A stretch of DNA of 64,000 bases. Source: Butyrivibrio sp. INlla14 (GTDB taxonomy: Bacteria; Bacillota; Clostridia; Lachnospirales; Lachnospiraceae). Where the stretch lies: NCBI RefSeq assembly GCF_900102515.1, contig NZ_FMVS01000024.1, positions 1 through 64,000 of the forward strand. The letters are read 5' to 3'. Shown here piece after piece: positions 1-7,947 of the stretch; within the stretch, counting starts at the first letter, position 1; each line of letters opens with the position of its first letter. Position numbers and translations under genes: made by a program. The notes under the pieces were generated by a model, which was not told where the DNA came from, did no database searches, and saw nothing but the letters and a program-made list of their open reading frames with translations.

Positions 1-190
1 CATTAGGATACATCATGTCAAGGTGCTCATCATCACGTCTTCCGATGGATGTGGTCTTGGGGACGGAATACTTCTTGTCAGGGTCATACTTTCTCTCATA
101 CGCATAGTACACGTAGGTAGTTCCCTTGATGTTTTTTATTGTGATACCGTTTTCCCCAGTCGGTATCTTCACAAGGAAATTCATATACAT
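1..190 (-). CDS. DDE transposase, N-terminal part (cut by window edge)
   Basis: The minus-strand frame is open from an ATG at 190 to the left edge of the window, with a GGAGG box five bases upstream of the start. The 63 visible residues begin MYMNFLVKIPTGENG and continue through KGTTYVYYAYERKY and VPKTTSIGRR. This lysine- and tyrosine-rich start resembles the N-termini of IS4/IS1634-like transposases common in Lachnospiraceae, which is a recollection and was not searched. The DDE catalytic part lies outside the window, so whether the gene is intact cannot be said. It reads away from the mobile elements and lies just outside the proposed left end of element 1. Confidence 0.6.
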   Translation of the reverse strand, partial: MYMNFLVKIPTGENGITIKNIKGTTYVYYAYERKYDPDKKYSVPKTTSIGRRDDEHLDMMYPN

Positions 191-285
191 GGCAGCCTCC
201 ATAGAGATGTAATTACTTCTCTATTATCTTACCATGTTCCCCACTCAAAATCAAGCGAAATCCGCATAAAATCTGGGTTTTTCCA

Positions 286-299
286 ATTTTTCCACCTCT
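286..299. repeat. Att-like core, proposed left end of element 1
   Basis: ATTTTTCCACCTCT matches the guaA 3'-end core ATTATTCCAGCTCC (15539-15552) at 11 of 14 positions. A CCGCATAAA motif lies just left of it (262-270), and the same motif lies left of the core at 6333. To its right, TTATCGCGGAAGT (322-334) resembles the arm-type sequence at 6461-6473. Weakest of the three cores, and inferred mainly from the matching layout. Confidence 0.45.
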
Positions 300-378
300 C
301 AATTTGGCTGCCGAGAGTTAATTATCGCGGAAGTTCACAATCAAGGGCTTAAGGGTGGAGTGTCCCCCGCCCTTTACC

Positions 379-1770
379 CTATCGTTCCGTCTCTTTTTTC
401 TTTTGCTTTTCCGGATCTTTTCGAGCCGTTGTCTTTGCTTCTGCCTGGTAAGATTTCAGTTTAGAAAGAACGCTTTCTTTCTCAACCGGCTGCTTCTCAT
501 CCGGATACTCCGCCTGATACTTTTCAAGGAGCCTGCAGGATTTTTCAAAGGCTGTCATGAACTTATTAACATCTCTATATCCGGCCTTTTTAACGATCCG
601 GTCAAGCTCATCCTGCTTTTCTTTTCGTAAGATCAACAGCTCCGCTATTTCCTTATTCAGTGTAATCCTGAAACTGCGATACCTGATCCCTTGCGATTCG
701 CTGATCTTATTCTGCTTATGCTTGATCTTTTTATCTATAGCGACGATTTCCGCATTAACCTTCCGAAGTGCATTGTTGACCTTCACCATCTCGTTATATG
801 CAGCAAAGCCAAATGCCGGAGCAGGCTTCTCGGGGAATTTGAAATTCCTGATTTTTTCAACAAGTGAACCTATAGCCTTCCGTATGATCTCACCCAGGCG
901 TTCCGGCTTATTACCGTTATCCTTGATAGACTTTTTCACTTCCGAAGAAATGAAATCCTTCTTCATGGCTACTATGTCCTCTTCGGGAATTCCTGCAACT
1001 CGTGCCTCGTCTACAATCCGGTTCCATTCCATCCTGGCTTCATTGTCTGCTCTGATCACCTCCGCCTTGGGGTTATTCTTCCCGATCTTCTTCGTAGCGA
1101 GGTACGGACCGCTCCTGTCAAATACAGTCAGCCTTTCCGACTCATCTTTGACACAGGCGTTGATCACGTCTGTATACATATGCTTTACGTCACTGAGAAA
1201 TTTACTCGTTCCGACGAAATCTTCCTTTGGGCCAAAGAACCGGCACTTATATTCTTCCCCCTTGCGGACGATTCGACATCCCGGTCTGAGATTTCCTTCT
1301 TCATCAAGGATTTCCTTTTTCGTCCGTCTGTGCTTTCCGTTCTCGTCATAGAACATGTTCCGCGATGCAATCCTGATATCCGGATTCTCCAAAGGGCGAC
1401 GCTCACTGTATATAAGATGGATATGATAATTGGATTCTGCCTTGTTCCAATGCAGAGCAGAACAGCAGTCCAGCCCGTACTCCGCTTTAAACTTATCAGC
1501 AAATAGTTTCAAAAGAAGCTGCGGATCATATTCCCTAAGGGACGGTGGGAGCATGATCACGAACTCCCTTGCTTCCACGCATTCCCCTGTGGCTCCGGAT
1601 GCCTCAAACGCACGATGATTTTCTCCGGCAAGATAGTCCCAGAAACGTTCATCGATAGTTGTATCATATGTGGCAAAAAGATGCTCCTGCCTGTCGGGAT
1701 TACTTATATAATCTATCTTTCCTTGAACATCATGTAGCTTATAGTGTTCAACAAATGTATGTTTTGCCAA
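379..1770 (-). CDS. MobA/MobL-type (MOBQ) relaxase
   Basis: A relaxase of this family nicks DNA at oriT and pilots the single strand into a recipient through a helper conjugation channel. The 463-residue protein has the family layout: a REFVIMLPPSL strand at about 68-78, then ALHW (105-108) and the metal-binding HIH motif in NYHIHLIYSER (residues 114-124, His116 and His118). The C-terminal half (from about 260) is charged and helical, rich in lysine and glutamate, as in other Mob proteins. It is the last gene of the element 1 operon, 132 bases after the small gene at 1903. That gap holds a palindrome that may be its oriT. It is unrelated in family to the relaxase in the same slot of element 2. 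Confidence 0.8.
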   Translation of the reverse strand: MAKHTFVEHYKLHDVQGKIDYISNPDRQEHLFATYDTTIDERFWDYLAGENHRAFEASGATGECVEAREFVIMLPPSLREYDPQLLLKLFADKFKAEYGLDCCSALHWNKAESNYHIHLIYSERRPLENPDIRIASRNMFYDENGKHRRTKKEILDEEGNLRPGCRIVRKGEEYKCRFFGPKEDFVGTSKFLSDVKHMYTDVINACVKDESERLTVFDRSGPYLATKKIGKNNPKAEVIRADNEARMEWNRIVDEARVAGIPEEDIVAMKKDFISSEVKKSIKDNGNKPERLGEIIRKAIGSLVEKIRNFKFPEKPAPAFGFAAYNEMVKVNNALRKVNAEIVAIDKKIKHKQNKISESQGIRYRSFRITLNKEIAELLILRKEKQDELDRIVKKAGYRDVNKFMTAFEKSCRLLEKYQAEYPDEKQPVEKESVLSKLKSYQAEAKTTARKDPEKQKKKETER

Positions 1771-1812
1771 TGCTTTTCCCTCCTGCGGTAGCAGGATGAG
1801 CCCGGCGCAGCC

Positions 1813-1864
1813 GCGAAAGAAACCTATTGCATAAATGGTAATTTGTGCAATGGGTGTATTTCGC
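1813..1864. other. Candidate oriT hairpin of element 1
   Basis: Nested inverted repeats sit directly upstream of the relaxase gene: outer arms GCGAAA (1813-1818) and TTTCGC (1859-1864), and inner arms CCTATTGCA (1823-1831) and TGCAATGGG (1846-1854). Hairpins between the mob genes are typical of an origin of transfer. The nick site could not be placed. Confidence 0.4.
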
Positions 1865-1902
1865 TCTCAAACGCCGAGGGCTTACCCTGACTTGTTTTTG
1901 GC

Positions 1903-2145
1903 CTACCATCTGAAATCTTTATGGATACCGCGCCTGTTGAGATATTCCTGTCTGGCCTTTTCGCGTTCCTCTTCCGAAGGAGCGGTTTTATATTTTTCAT
2001 AAAGCTCATGCATCACCAAAGAATCAATCTTCGTATTAAGTCCCGCTGCAATTCTTTTCCAGATTTCCGGATCCTCGTTTTCCAGAAGATGAACATGTAT
2101 CAGTTCTATAAAGAGCTCATATGGTATCTGTATATTCTTTTTCAT
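1903..2145 (-). CDS. Small conserved element protein (80 aa)
   Basis: Function unknown. The protein is charged and probably helical, and ends with KTAPSEEEREKARQEYL followed by RRGIHKDFRW. The element 2 protein at 11363-11596 has almost the same C-terminus (KTAPTEEEREKSRQEYL, DRVGIHPDFRW) and a similar start, and occupies the same slot between the ATPase and relaxase genes. Start: ATG with AAGGAAA upstream. Conservation in two diverged elements and a position next to oriT and the repeat array suggest an accessory role in mobilization or replication, but that is inference. Proteins of this kind are sometimes labelled complexin-like in databases, which says little. Confidence 0.75.
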   Translation of the reverse strand: MKKNIQIPYELFIELIHVHLLENEDPEIWKRIAAGLNTKIDSLVMHELYEKYKTAPSEEEREKARQEYLNRRGIHKDFRW

Positions 2146-2168
2146 ATTGGATTTCCTTCCATATTCAA

Positions 2169-2248
2169 TGACGGTAATGACGATTATGACGGTTATTTCT
2201 ATATCAGCACGCTATCAAAAATACCGTCATTATCGTCACTAATCGTCA
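2169..2248. repeat. Facing 9-bp iteron arrays (candidate replication origin)
   Basis: Three head-to-tail 9-bp repeats, TGACGGTAA, TGACGATTA and TGACGGTTA (2169-2195), face three inverted copies, ATACCGTCA, TTATCGTCA and TAATCGTCA (2221-2248), across a 25-bp AT-rich spacer. They lie between the RepA-like ATPase stop and the small gene. Element 2 has a different repeat array at the same place. A binding array for the ATPase or MobC-like protein, or a replication origin, is likely; a plain terminator is the alternative. Confidence 0.6.
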
Positions 2249-2256
2249 TAAATTGA

Positions 2257-3399
2257 TTACGAAGCTTCTTCGTTAACCAGGCGAAGAACAAAGGGCTTTC
2301 GGTCGCTCTTTCTCTGAAGGGGCTCATAGTAAATACCGTAGTCCCTGAAAAGTTTCCCTCGGTTGATATTCAGTCTGCGGACCAGCGTATTGGTTTGAAT
2401 GATATCCTCAAGTCCCGGGATCATTTCGATCAGTTCCGAAGAGGTTCCTTCCCACTCGGGATTATTGTCTGATATAAACTCCGCGATCTTTTCAAGCACC
2501 GGATCCGGTTTTGCTACAAATAATTCCGTTTCTGATTTCACCTTTTCCCATACACAGGTGTCCTGATTTCTGGCAAGCGTGAGCTCCTGTTCCTGCTGAT
2601 CCCTTCCGATCACATCAAGTGTTGCTTCAAGGGAAGTCCTTTTCTTTTTGTAAAGGATGAGTGCGCCGTCCACGGCTCCCAAAAGTCCGTTAGTGCCGGA
2701 GATTGTCTCACATACATCATCCGCTGCCATCTTCCTGGTATGGTGAACTACGATGATCGTGACTCCGGTTCTGTCACTGAACTCCTTAAGCGGAGTCATG
2801 TTTTCATAGTCGGTGCCGTAACTCATCTTGTCCCCGTCAGCCTCGCGGACACGCTGGAGAGTATCTATAATGATCAGTCTTGCGTCCGCATGTTCTTTCA
2901 CAAAACAGGTCATCTGTTCAGAAAGTCCATCCTTGATCGTTTTGGATTTGATTGCCAGATAAAGTTTATCCGTGCTTTCTTCTCCAAACATCATCGCGAG
3001 CCTCTGCTGAAGCCTGGCATAATCATCTTCAAGTGCCAGGTACAATACCGATCCCTGTCTTACGGGATAATCCCACAAGGGGATTCCCATCGCGACATGA
3101 TAAGCAAGCTGAGCCATAAAGAACGACTTTCCTACTTTGGGTGCTCCGGCAAAGATATATGTGCCGGAATTCAGAAGACCATCGACCACCGGAACTCTCG
3201 GCTCAAAAGAACTGTCATAGAGTTCCGTCATGGAAAGAATTTCCAGACCGCCCATCATTGCAGAAGTTTCCGGTGGTTTCATATTGTTTCCGCAGGAATC
3301 ATCTGCTATAATCGGGTTAACGTTTTTAGAAATGTGCTGCTCATCAGTTGCGCCAACAGCTGAGTTAAGAGCAGCTTTTTCTTTTGCATCAATGTTCAA
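2257..3399 (-). CDS. RepA/DnaB-like AAA ATPase of element 1
   Basis: P-loop ATPase of the RecA fold resembling plasmid RepA helicases. Walker A is GAPKVGKS (residues 85-92) and Walker B lies in LIIIDT (175-180), followed by a VVHHTRK segment of the kind found in RepA-like helicases. The C-terminal 100 residues look like a winged-helix region. The start is a TTG at 3399 that overlaps the TGA stop of the MobC-like gene; AGGAGG lies ten bases upstream, inside the 3' end of that gene, so translation is probably coupled. An element with its own helicase may replicate as an extrachromosomal circle after excision, which is inference. Its counterpart in element 2 is at 11706. Confidence 0.75.
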   Translation of the reverse strand: MNIDAKEKAALNSAVGATDEQHISKNVNPIIADDSCGNNMKPPETSAMMGGLEILSMTELYDSSFEPRVPVVDGLLNSGTYIFAGAPKVGKSFFMAQLAYHVAMGIPLWDYPVRQGSVLYLALEDDYARLQQRLAMMFGEESTDKLYLAIKSKTIKDGLSEQMTCFVKEHADARLIIIDTLQRVREADGDKMSYGTDYENMTPLKEFSDRTGVTIIVVHHTRKMAADDVCETISGTNGLLGAVDGALILYKKKRTSLEATLDVIGRDQQEQELTLARNQDTCVWEKVKSETELFVAKPDPVLEKIAEFISDNNPEWEGTSSELIEMIPGLEDIIQTNTLVRRLNINRGKLFRDYGIYYEPLQRKSDRKPFVLRLVNEEAS

Positions 3400-3866
3400 T
3401 TTTCTTTTTCCTCCTGTAATTCATGATTATTGTTTATATCCAGATCCTGTGCGTGCCCGGGATGTGGTATCGATAAAACGGATTGGTGAAGTAAACGGTC
3501 AAGCTCCTGCTTTTTCAAAACAATGTTGCTTTGATCGGACGCCTTACCGGTTTCAAATGCGATCAAGATCTCTTGCATACTTCTTAAAGGTGTAAGTAGT
3601 TCTTCATCCATATCAGAAGCATCCCGGATCCGAAGAAGTTCCGCCTCTATTCGTGAGAGCACCTGTCTGAACTGGATCAGCATCAGCGGATTTCCGATAG
3701 CCCTTACTTCGTTATGAAGAACAGCCTCTATCATGTAATCCTGCTTCGTTCTGTAACCCATCAGCTTCACTCTTTGACTCAGTTCTGCTTCTTCCTCCGG
3801 TGACATCCGAAATGCTATTGTCCTGCTTCTCAACCGGTTTTTCTTATCAAGATTCTTCTTTGACAT
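3396..3866 (-). CDS. MobC-like relaxosome accessory protein
   Basis: DNA-binding accessory protein of mobilization systems. The N-terminus KNRLRSRTIAFRMSPEEE (about residues 7-24) is the beta strand plus helix start of a ribbon-helix-helix fold typical of MobC family proteins, followed by a helical domain. I chose the ATG at 3866 because GGAGG lies nine bases upstream and because the element 2 homologue starts in register (MSAKNLDQRG against MSKKNLDKKN). A longer frame to 3899 lacks such a site. The first 20 bases overlap the end of the integrase gene and its stop overlaps the ATPase start, so the three genes form a tight translational unit. Confidence 0.75.
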   Translation of the reverse strand: MSKKNLDKKNRLRSRTIAFRMSPEEEAELSQRVKLMGYRTKQDYMIEAVLHNEVRAIGNPLMLIQFRQVLSRIEAELLRIRDASDMDEELLTPLRSMQEILIAFETGKASDQSNIVLKKQELDRLLHQSVLSIPHPGHAQDLDINNNHELQEEKEN

Positions 3867-4986
3867 CTGCATCATCCTCCTTATCAGTTGGCAAATCATA
3901 TGTATGGTTCATGATCGCGGTTCTCTCAATGTTGAGCTGTTTCGCCATATCCGTCTGTACAGTCGGAAAGAGATGAGCGTACTTATATGTGATATCAATA
4001 GCCTCATGCCCCACACGATCTCCGATTGCCAGTGCCGAAAATCCCAGGTCGATCAGGAGGCTGACATGGCTGTGTCGAAGGTCATGTATCCTTATCCGCT
4101 TTACACCGCTGAGTGCCACTCCGCGGTCCATTTCGTGATGAAGAAAACTCTTGGATAATGGCAATATCCTGTCACGCTTAGATATCCCGTAAAGCCTTTT
4201 GATATAATCCTCAACCTCTGTAGACAAGAACTCCGGCATGATGATCCTTCGATTGCTCTTAGGAGTCTTTGGATCCGTGATCACATCTTTCCCCGCCAGA
4301 CGCTGAAACGACTTGTTGATGGTAAGGGTATTGGTTTCAAAATTGAAATCCGAAGGTGTCAGTGCCAGCAGTTCGCCAAGCCTGATACCACACCAATAGA
4401 GGATCTCAAAAGCGATATAGCTCTCTTCCTTATCCGCTATGGTCTCCACAAATCTCAAATACTCTTCCTGCGTCCAGAAGAGCATTTCTTTCGACTGCTC
4501 CTTACCCATATTTCCGGCCCTGCGGGCTACGTTTACCCGAAGCCCATACATATTTACCGCATGATTCAAGATCGCGCTGAGCTGGTTATGGATGGTTTTC
4601 AGATAGGTCTGTGAATACTGCGAACCATCTGCCTTATGCTTTTTCATAATCTCGTTCTGCCAGCTGAGGATATCGGAAGTGCGGATCTCCGACAGTTTCT
4701 TCTTCCCGAAGTAAGGAAGGATCTTCGTATCGATAATGTGCTGCTTCGACATCCAGGTATTCAGTTTGACGCGTGGTTTCTTATCATTGGTATAGATTTC
4801 AACGAAATCTTCAAAGAACATATCCATGTTCTGATCCTTCTGAAGTTTGAAGGCCCGCTCCCAATCCTGGGCTTCATGCTTCGTATCAAAACCGCGCTTT
4901 GTTTTCTGTCTGTTGGTACCGGTGAAGTCCTTATAATATGTCCGGACTTCCCACTTCCCGGTCTTCTCGTTCTTTAGAACTGCCAA
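3847..4986 (-). CDS. int: Tyrosine site-specific integrase of element 1
   Basis: Phage/Tn916-type tyrosine recombinase, 379 residues. An N-terminal arm-binding domain (about 1-55) and SAM-like core-binding domain (56-155) precede the catalytic domain. Catalytic residues are Arg202 in CGIRLGEL, Lys240 in DPKTPKS, His301/Arg304 in HDLRHSH, His327 in VGHE and Tyr336 in TYKYAH. All are present, so the enzyme should be active. The start is TTG at 4986, directly after the TAA of the excisionase-like gene, with GGGAGG eight bases upstream. It very probably recombines the core sequence at the guaA 3' end. The element 2 integrase is a clear but diverged homologue. Confidence 0.9.
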   Translation of the reverse strand: MAVLKNEKTGKWEVRTYYKDFTGTNRQKTKRGFDTKHEAQDWERAFKLQKDQNMDMFFEDFVEIYTNDKKPRVKLNTWMSKQHIIDTKILPYFGKKKLSEIRTSDILSWQNEIMKKHKADGSQYSQTYLKTIHNQLSAILNHAVNMYGLRVNVARRAGNMGKEQSKEMLFWTQEEYLRFVETIADKEESYIAFEILYWCGIRLGELLALTPSDFNFETNTLTINKSFQRLAGKDVITDPKTPKSNRRIIMPEFLSTEVEDYIKRLYGISKRDRILPLSKSFLHHEMDRGVALSGVKRIRIHDLRHSHVSLLIDLGFSALAIGDRVGHEAIDITYKYAHLFPTVQTDMAKQLNIERTAIMNHTYDLPTDKEDDADVKEES

Positions 4987-5208
4987 TTACACCGCCTCCC
5001 TTCCTCTTGTTATTCCGTAGAAGCACTCTTCAAAGTACTGTCTGCTGACACGTCCGGACACCGTGTGATAACCCTTGGCTTCCAGCTCCTTGTTGAGCTG
5101 TCTGATGATGCCGTAAGCCTTGCCATCGGATATCCCAAGGATCTCCATGATGTCCCCGCATCTTAATACGGATGTGTTTTCTGATTTCACGATTGTTTTC
5201 ATTTCCAT
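4987..5208 (-). CDS. Excisionase-like small DNA-binding protein
   Basis: 73 residues with a helix-turn-helix of the MerR/excisionase kind: RCGDIMEILGISDGKAYGII (about 16-35), then a beta wing region GYHTVSGRVSRQYFEECF. Such proteins bend DNA at attachment sites and steer the integrase toward excision. It is the first gene of the minus-strand operon, is directly adjacent to the integrase, and is expressed from the operator-controlled promoter at 5271-5299. The homologue at 14254-14451 in element 2 keeps the VMEILGVSDSYAYKLIRKLN core. The excision role is inferred from position and fold. Confidence 0.7.
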   Translation of the reverse strand: MEMKTIVKSENTSVLRCGDIMEILGISDGKAYGIIRQLNKELEAKGYHTVSGRVSRQYFEECFYGITRGREAV

Positions 5209-5240
5209 TTCTTTGTTCTCCTTTGCTTTGTTTTATTTAT

Positions 5241-5366
5241 CAGTTCATTTCTGAACTGTTTATGTTTTGTATTCTAACCGTTCATTATTGAACTGTCAAT
5301 AGAATTTTTGCAAAAAACATTTCACTTTTGAACTGATTGTGATATAATCATTTCAGAAATGAACTG
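5241..5366. promoter_or_regulatory. Four-site operator array of element 1
   Basis: Four copies of a GTTCA-N4-TGAAC type palindrome: CAGTTCATTTCTGAACTG (5241-5258), GTTCATTATTGAACTG (5280-5295), TTCACTTTTGAACTG (5321-5335) and TTCAGAAATGAACTG (5352-5366). The second lies inside the minus-strand promoter spacer; the third and fourth bracket the TATAAT box (5343-5348) of the plus-strand XRE gene. The XRE protein encoded at 5381 is the probable ligand. Confidence 0.75.
5271..5299 (-). promoter_or_regulatory. Promoter of the element 1 xis-int-mob operon
   Basis: TTGACA (5299-5294), a 17-bp spacer and TAGAAT (5276-5271) on the minus strand, a near-consensus sigma-A promoter. The spacer holds operator site 2, so a bound repressor would block polymerase. 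Confidence 0.75.
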
Positions 5367-5380
5367 AGGAGGTTGTTATT

Positions 5381-6091
5381 ATGGCTACCGATAATACCAA
5401 TGTTGGCTTCCAAATAGGCGAAAAGATCCGTTCTTTCCGCACCTTAAAACATTTAACCCAAAAGCAGCTCGGTAAAATGTGCGGTATCAGCGAGAGTGCA
5501 ATCCGCAATTACGAGCTTGGCAACAGATACCCCGACGAGGATACCTTAATGAGCATCGCCGATGCACTTGATATTGATCGTGCTGTACTTCGTGATCCCA
5601 ATCCGCACGATATTTCAACCGTTGAGCAGTTTCTGTTTGCTCTGGAACGGCTCTACTGTCTTGTTCCCAAAATGGTTGACGGCGAACTGCATCTTATCTT
5701 TGATAAAACAGCTGCATCATCTTCAAGCAAACAGATCATAGATAAGTACCTTCTGTCAGACCTTTTATACAACTGGTGTGGCATCCGTGACTCCATGTTA
5801 GATGGAAAGATCACGCCGGATGATTATTATGCCTGGCAGATTGCTCATTCTGACACCATCGGTACCGACGAAGAGTTCCACGGTTACAAGCTTCCACTGG
5901 AACAGCAGAAAGAAATGGAAGCTGCCAGGCGAGCTGCCGGATTCCAGCCTGCTCCGGTATATGATGAAAACCACGTTAACGTCATGCCTATCCCTCCCAA
6001 GAAGAAAGGCGATAGCAAGCCTTCTCTTGAGGAGCAGAAAGCCCAAGAACTTGTAAAGCAAAAGCGCAAACGCAAACCCAAAACCAAATAA
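5381..6091 (+). CDS. XRE-family repressor of element 1
   Basis: Helix-turn-helix regulator, 236 residues. The N-terminal HTH domain spans about 11-65, with KHLTQKQLGKMCGISESAIR as the helix-turn-helix and the usual NYELGNRYPDEDTL after it. The rest is a helical region followed by a lysine-rich tail (QKRKRKPKTK). AGGAGG lies eight bases before the ATG. The gene is divergent from the xis-int operon and the gap carries four palindromic operators. This layout matches immunity repressors of integrative elements. It most likely represses excision genes and itself; what relieves repression is not visible, as no protease partner lies next to it. Element 2 has a shorter homologue with different operators. 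Confidence 0.8.
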   Translation: MATDNTNVGFQIGEKIRSFRTLKHLTQKQLGKMCGISESAIRNYELGNRYPDEDTLMSIADALDIDRAVLRDPNPHDISTVEQFLFALERLYCLVPKMVDGELHLIFDKTAASSSSKQIIDKYLLSDLLYNWCGIRDSMLDGKITPDDYYAWQIAHSDTIGTDEEFHGYKLPLEQQKEMEAARRAAGFQPAPVYDENHVNVMPIPPKKKGDSKPSLEEQKAQELVKQKRKRKPKTK

Positions 6092-6110
6092 TCCAAACAA
6101 GCAACAAAAA

Positions 6111-6158
6111 TAGCCGTAGCAAATGTAATAAATACATTCACTACGGCTAAATTTTTTT
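6111..6158 (+). terminator. Rho-independent terminator after the XRE gene
   Basis: TAGCCGTAG (6111-6119) pairs with CTACGGCTA (6141-6149). An inner ATGTA/TACAT stem extends the hairpin, and a run of seven T follows. Confidence 0.8.
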
Positions 6159-6256
6159 ACCGTATTAAACCGTTATCTTCCTGACAAAAACGTTCACTCA
6201 GTAAACTGAGAACAAGTTTTATATCATCCATCTGCAGTGCAGATTTTCGACTTTAT

Positions 6257-6346
6257 ATTGTCATTTTATTGTCACGAAAGATTCTGGCCTGCCTCAAACC
6301 CGCATAAACACTGGTGTTTGCGAACTCTGTGGATTATTCCATCTCC
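6257..6346. other. Right end of element 1: arm-type sites and att core
   Basis: ATTGTCA (6257) and ATTGTCAC (6268) sit 11 bp apart, then CCGCATAAA (6300-6308), then the core ATTATTCCATCTCC (6333-6346). The core matches the end of guaA (15539-15552) at 13 of 14 positions. In both elements the arm-to-CCGC and CCGC-to-core distances are nearly equal (33 bp for the latter). Apart from att sequences, arm sites and the element 1 terminator, nothing else is seen between 6092 and 6498. Confidence 0.65.
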
Positions 6347-6448
6347 CTAACTAAACCTGTATCTTAAACATTTTTGTTAGGGTTATCTGTCACGATTTGA
6401 CTTCATTTGGTTTCAGCTGTCCATATCACATGGACTGTATCAGCTAAT

Positions 6449-6481
6449 GTTATCAAATTGTTATCACGGAAGTGTTATCAA
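6449..6481. repeat. Arm-type repeats at left end of element 2
   Basis: GTTATCAA (6449), GTTATCAC (6460) and GTTATCAA (6474), spaced 11 and 14 bp. The same heptamer occurs three times at the right end (15453, 15463, 15474). Probable binding sites for the integrase N-terminal domain or the excisionase. Confidence 0.6.
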
Positions 6482-6498
6482 GTCGCCTAATAGCAATT

Positions 6499-6990
6499 CT
6501 ATTTTCTTTTTAATGTATACCAAACATCTATTTCATCTTTAGTGGGTTCTTCCCACATAGACAATAATTTTCCCATAAGCCCTTCATCCAGATAATAATC
6601 TGAACCACCTTCACCGTTTAATACCCTGCAGTTTCGTTCTTCAATGTTTTTATTCCATGTTTGGTCATCAACCTCAATGTAATGCCATTCACAATGAACA
6701 TTCTGAGAGTGGCAAAAATCGGTCAAGCTTCTTCTGTTTTCTAATCTCCAAAATCCCCAATCTAAGATAACAGTACAACCTACGTTCACTAATTCCACCG
6801 ATTTTTTCTTAAAATAACTCCAAATTCTTAACGCCATTTCGTCATGTTTCTCACCCAAATCATTATCAAACAAATCTTTTGTCAATTCATCACATGATAA
6901 AACAACCGCTTTCTCTTTTTCTTTTATTTGATTGGCGTAATAGGTTTTTCCACAACATATTTTCCCACAGATCGCTATTATCTTCGCCAT
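6499..6990 (-). CDS. P-loop kinase-like protein (cargo)
   Basis: 163 residues with a Walker A motif GKICCGKT (9-16) at the N-terminus, as in small nucleoside/nucleotide kinases, zeta toxins and antibiotic phosphotransferases. LSCDELTKDLF (about 32-42) and VILDWGFW (about 74-81) fit the acceptor and Walker B positions of that fold, and a basic RNCRV segment may be the lid. The substrate cannot be told from sequence. It is the last gene at the left end of element 2, read away from the mob genes. A free-standing phosphotransferase (for example resistance or nucleotide modification) and a toxin-type kinase are both possible. Confidence 0.6.
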   Translation of the reverse strand: MAKIIAICGKICCGKTYYANQIKEKEKAVVLSCDELTKDLFDNDLGEKHDEMALRIWSYFKKKSVELVNVGCTVILDWGFWRLENRRSLTDFCHSQNVHCEWHYIEVDDQTWNKNIEERNCRVLNGEGGSDYYLDEGLMGKLLSMWEEPTKDEIDVWYTLKRK

Positions 6991-7060
6991 AAGTATTTCT
7001 CCTTTCCTTCTCGAATCATTTTGAATGTAGAAGGTGTTAAATTCATTGTATGATTGCTCA

Positions 7061-7831
7061 TTACTGCAATCCCCTTCGAGCTACTACAACTGTATATTTA
7101 TCTGTCTCATTGGTTGCCCCTGTTTCAGCAAAGCCATTCTTTTTCCAGAAATGCTCCGCTTGAGGATTACCCTTAACCCAACCAAGTCGAACTTCTTTTA
7201 TACCAATACCGGACATAGCATTGGTCAGTTCTGTAATAAGAGCACTTCCTAACCCTTTCCCCTGCGCATCCACTTCTGTCATAAAAAAGCCAATAAATGC
7301 TGTGGTTTTGTCCGGAAATCCTATGATCAGATCCATAACAGCTATAAGTCGATCCTCATCATAATACCCAACATAATACTTATCGGTCATAGTCTTGCCG
7401 GGCGGAAGAGCATTCATATCGTCACGGATGCTCTGCTCTGACACAAACGGCGGACAATACTGATAATAGAGTGTATTCTTTTCACAAAGAGAAAGGGCCT
7501 TAGGTATATCCGCCTCAGATAACTTTCTGACCGTATATTTGCCGGATAAACTGCTACAAATATACTCATCCCTCAGAGCAGAGAGGTGCTTGATAATCTC
7601 CGGATTCCAAGAGATCATCTGAGGAAGCTTGTCGCACGGGAACTCGCTACACAGGCCACAGAACCGAGCATTATGCTCCTTACAGCATGCATGTACCTTA
7701 CACATGCCTGACTGAGCCCATTCAGGGACACGCCCATCTGCCTCTATACACCCAGGGCATAATCCATCTATTTTTTTTGAACATCCAACACAGCACTCAC
7801 CACAAGCTGTGATAGTAGAAAAATCTGTCAT
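7061..7831 (-). CDS. DUF3795-type Cys-rich domain fused to GNAT acetyltransferase
   Basis: Two parts are visible. Residues 1-75 are cysteine-rich (CGECCVGCSKKIDGLCPGC, then CKVHACC and FCGLCSEFPC), matching the DUF3795 zinc- or cluster-binding type. Residues from about 100 to 256 form a GNAT N-acetyltransferase: VRKLSEADIPKALSLCEKN, FFMTEVDAQGKGLGSALITE with the acetyl-CoA loop QGKGLGS, and a closing HFWKKNGFAETG. The acetyl acceptor is unknown. It lies in the cargo of element 2, 70 bases before the kinase gene. This fusion occurs in clostridial genomes from memory, so it may be a captured chromosomal gene. Confidence 0.75.
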   Translation of the reverse strand: MTDFSTITACGECCVGCSKKIDGLCPGCIEADGRVPEWAQSGMCKVHACCKEHNARFCGLCSEFPCDKLPQMISWNPEIIKHLSALRDEYICSSLSGKYTVRKLSEADIPKALSLCEKNTLYYQYCPPFVSEQSIRDDMNALPPGKTMTDKYYVGYYDEDRLIAVMDLIIGFPDKTTAFIGFFMTEVDAQGKGLGSALITELTNAMSGIGIKEVRLGWVKGNPQAEHFWKKNGFAETGATNETDKYTVVVARRGLQ

Positions 7832-7947
7832 TATAATTCATTCCTTAGCTAAGTTTTATCTAAAAAGTAGTCTCTATCTTAATCCATTAGCATATACCCA
7901 CGAATAGAATAACTCTTTCGCTGGCTTTACATATGCTTTCTATGCAA

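Larger units (their letters stand above)
286..6346. mobile_element. Element 1: integrative mobilizable element (MOBQ-like)
   Basis: A compact element of about 6 kb bounded by att-like cores at 286-299 and 6333-6346. It carries an excisionase-like gene, integrase, MobC-like gene, RepA-like ATPase, small conserved protein and MOBQ-type relaxase in one minus-strand operon, with a divergent XRE regulator. No conjugation (type IV secretion) genes are present, so transfer would need a helper element. No cargo is visible. The gene order is the same as in element 2, but the protein sequences have diverged. Confidence 0.65.

Noticed and set aside
317..325. GTTAATTAT shared with 15535-15543 at the guaA end
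   Set aside because: Only nine AT-rich bases match and the flanks differ; the core at 286-299 fits the end layout better.
557..1351. Long plus-strand open frame opposite the relaxase gene
   Set aside because: Serine/leucine-rich shadow of the relaxase codons, with no ribosome site or family resemblance.
2740..3363. Plus-strand open frame opposite the element 1 ATPase
   Set aside because: Antisense shadow of a gene with clear Walker motifs.
6091..6499. A gene in the gap after the element 1 XRE gene
   Set aside because: No open frame with a ribosome site; the stretch is explained by a terminator, arm sites and an att core.
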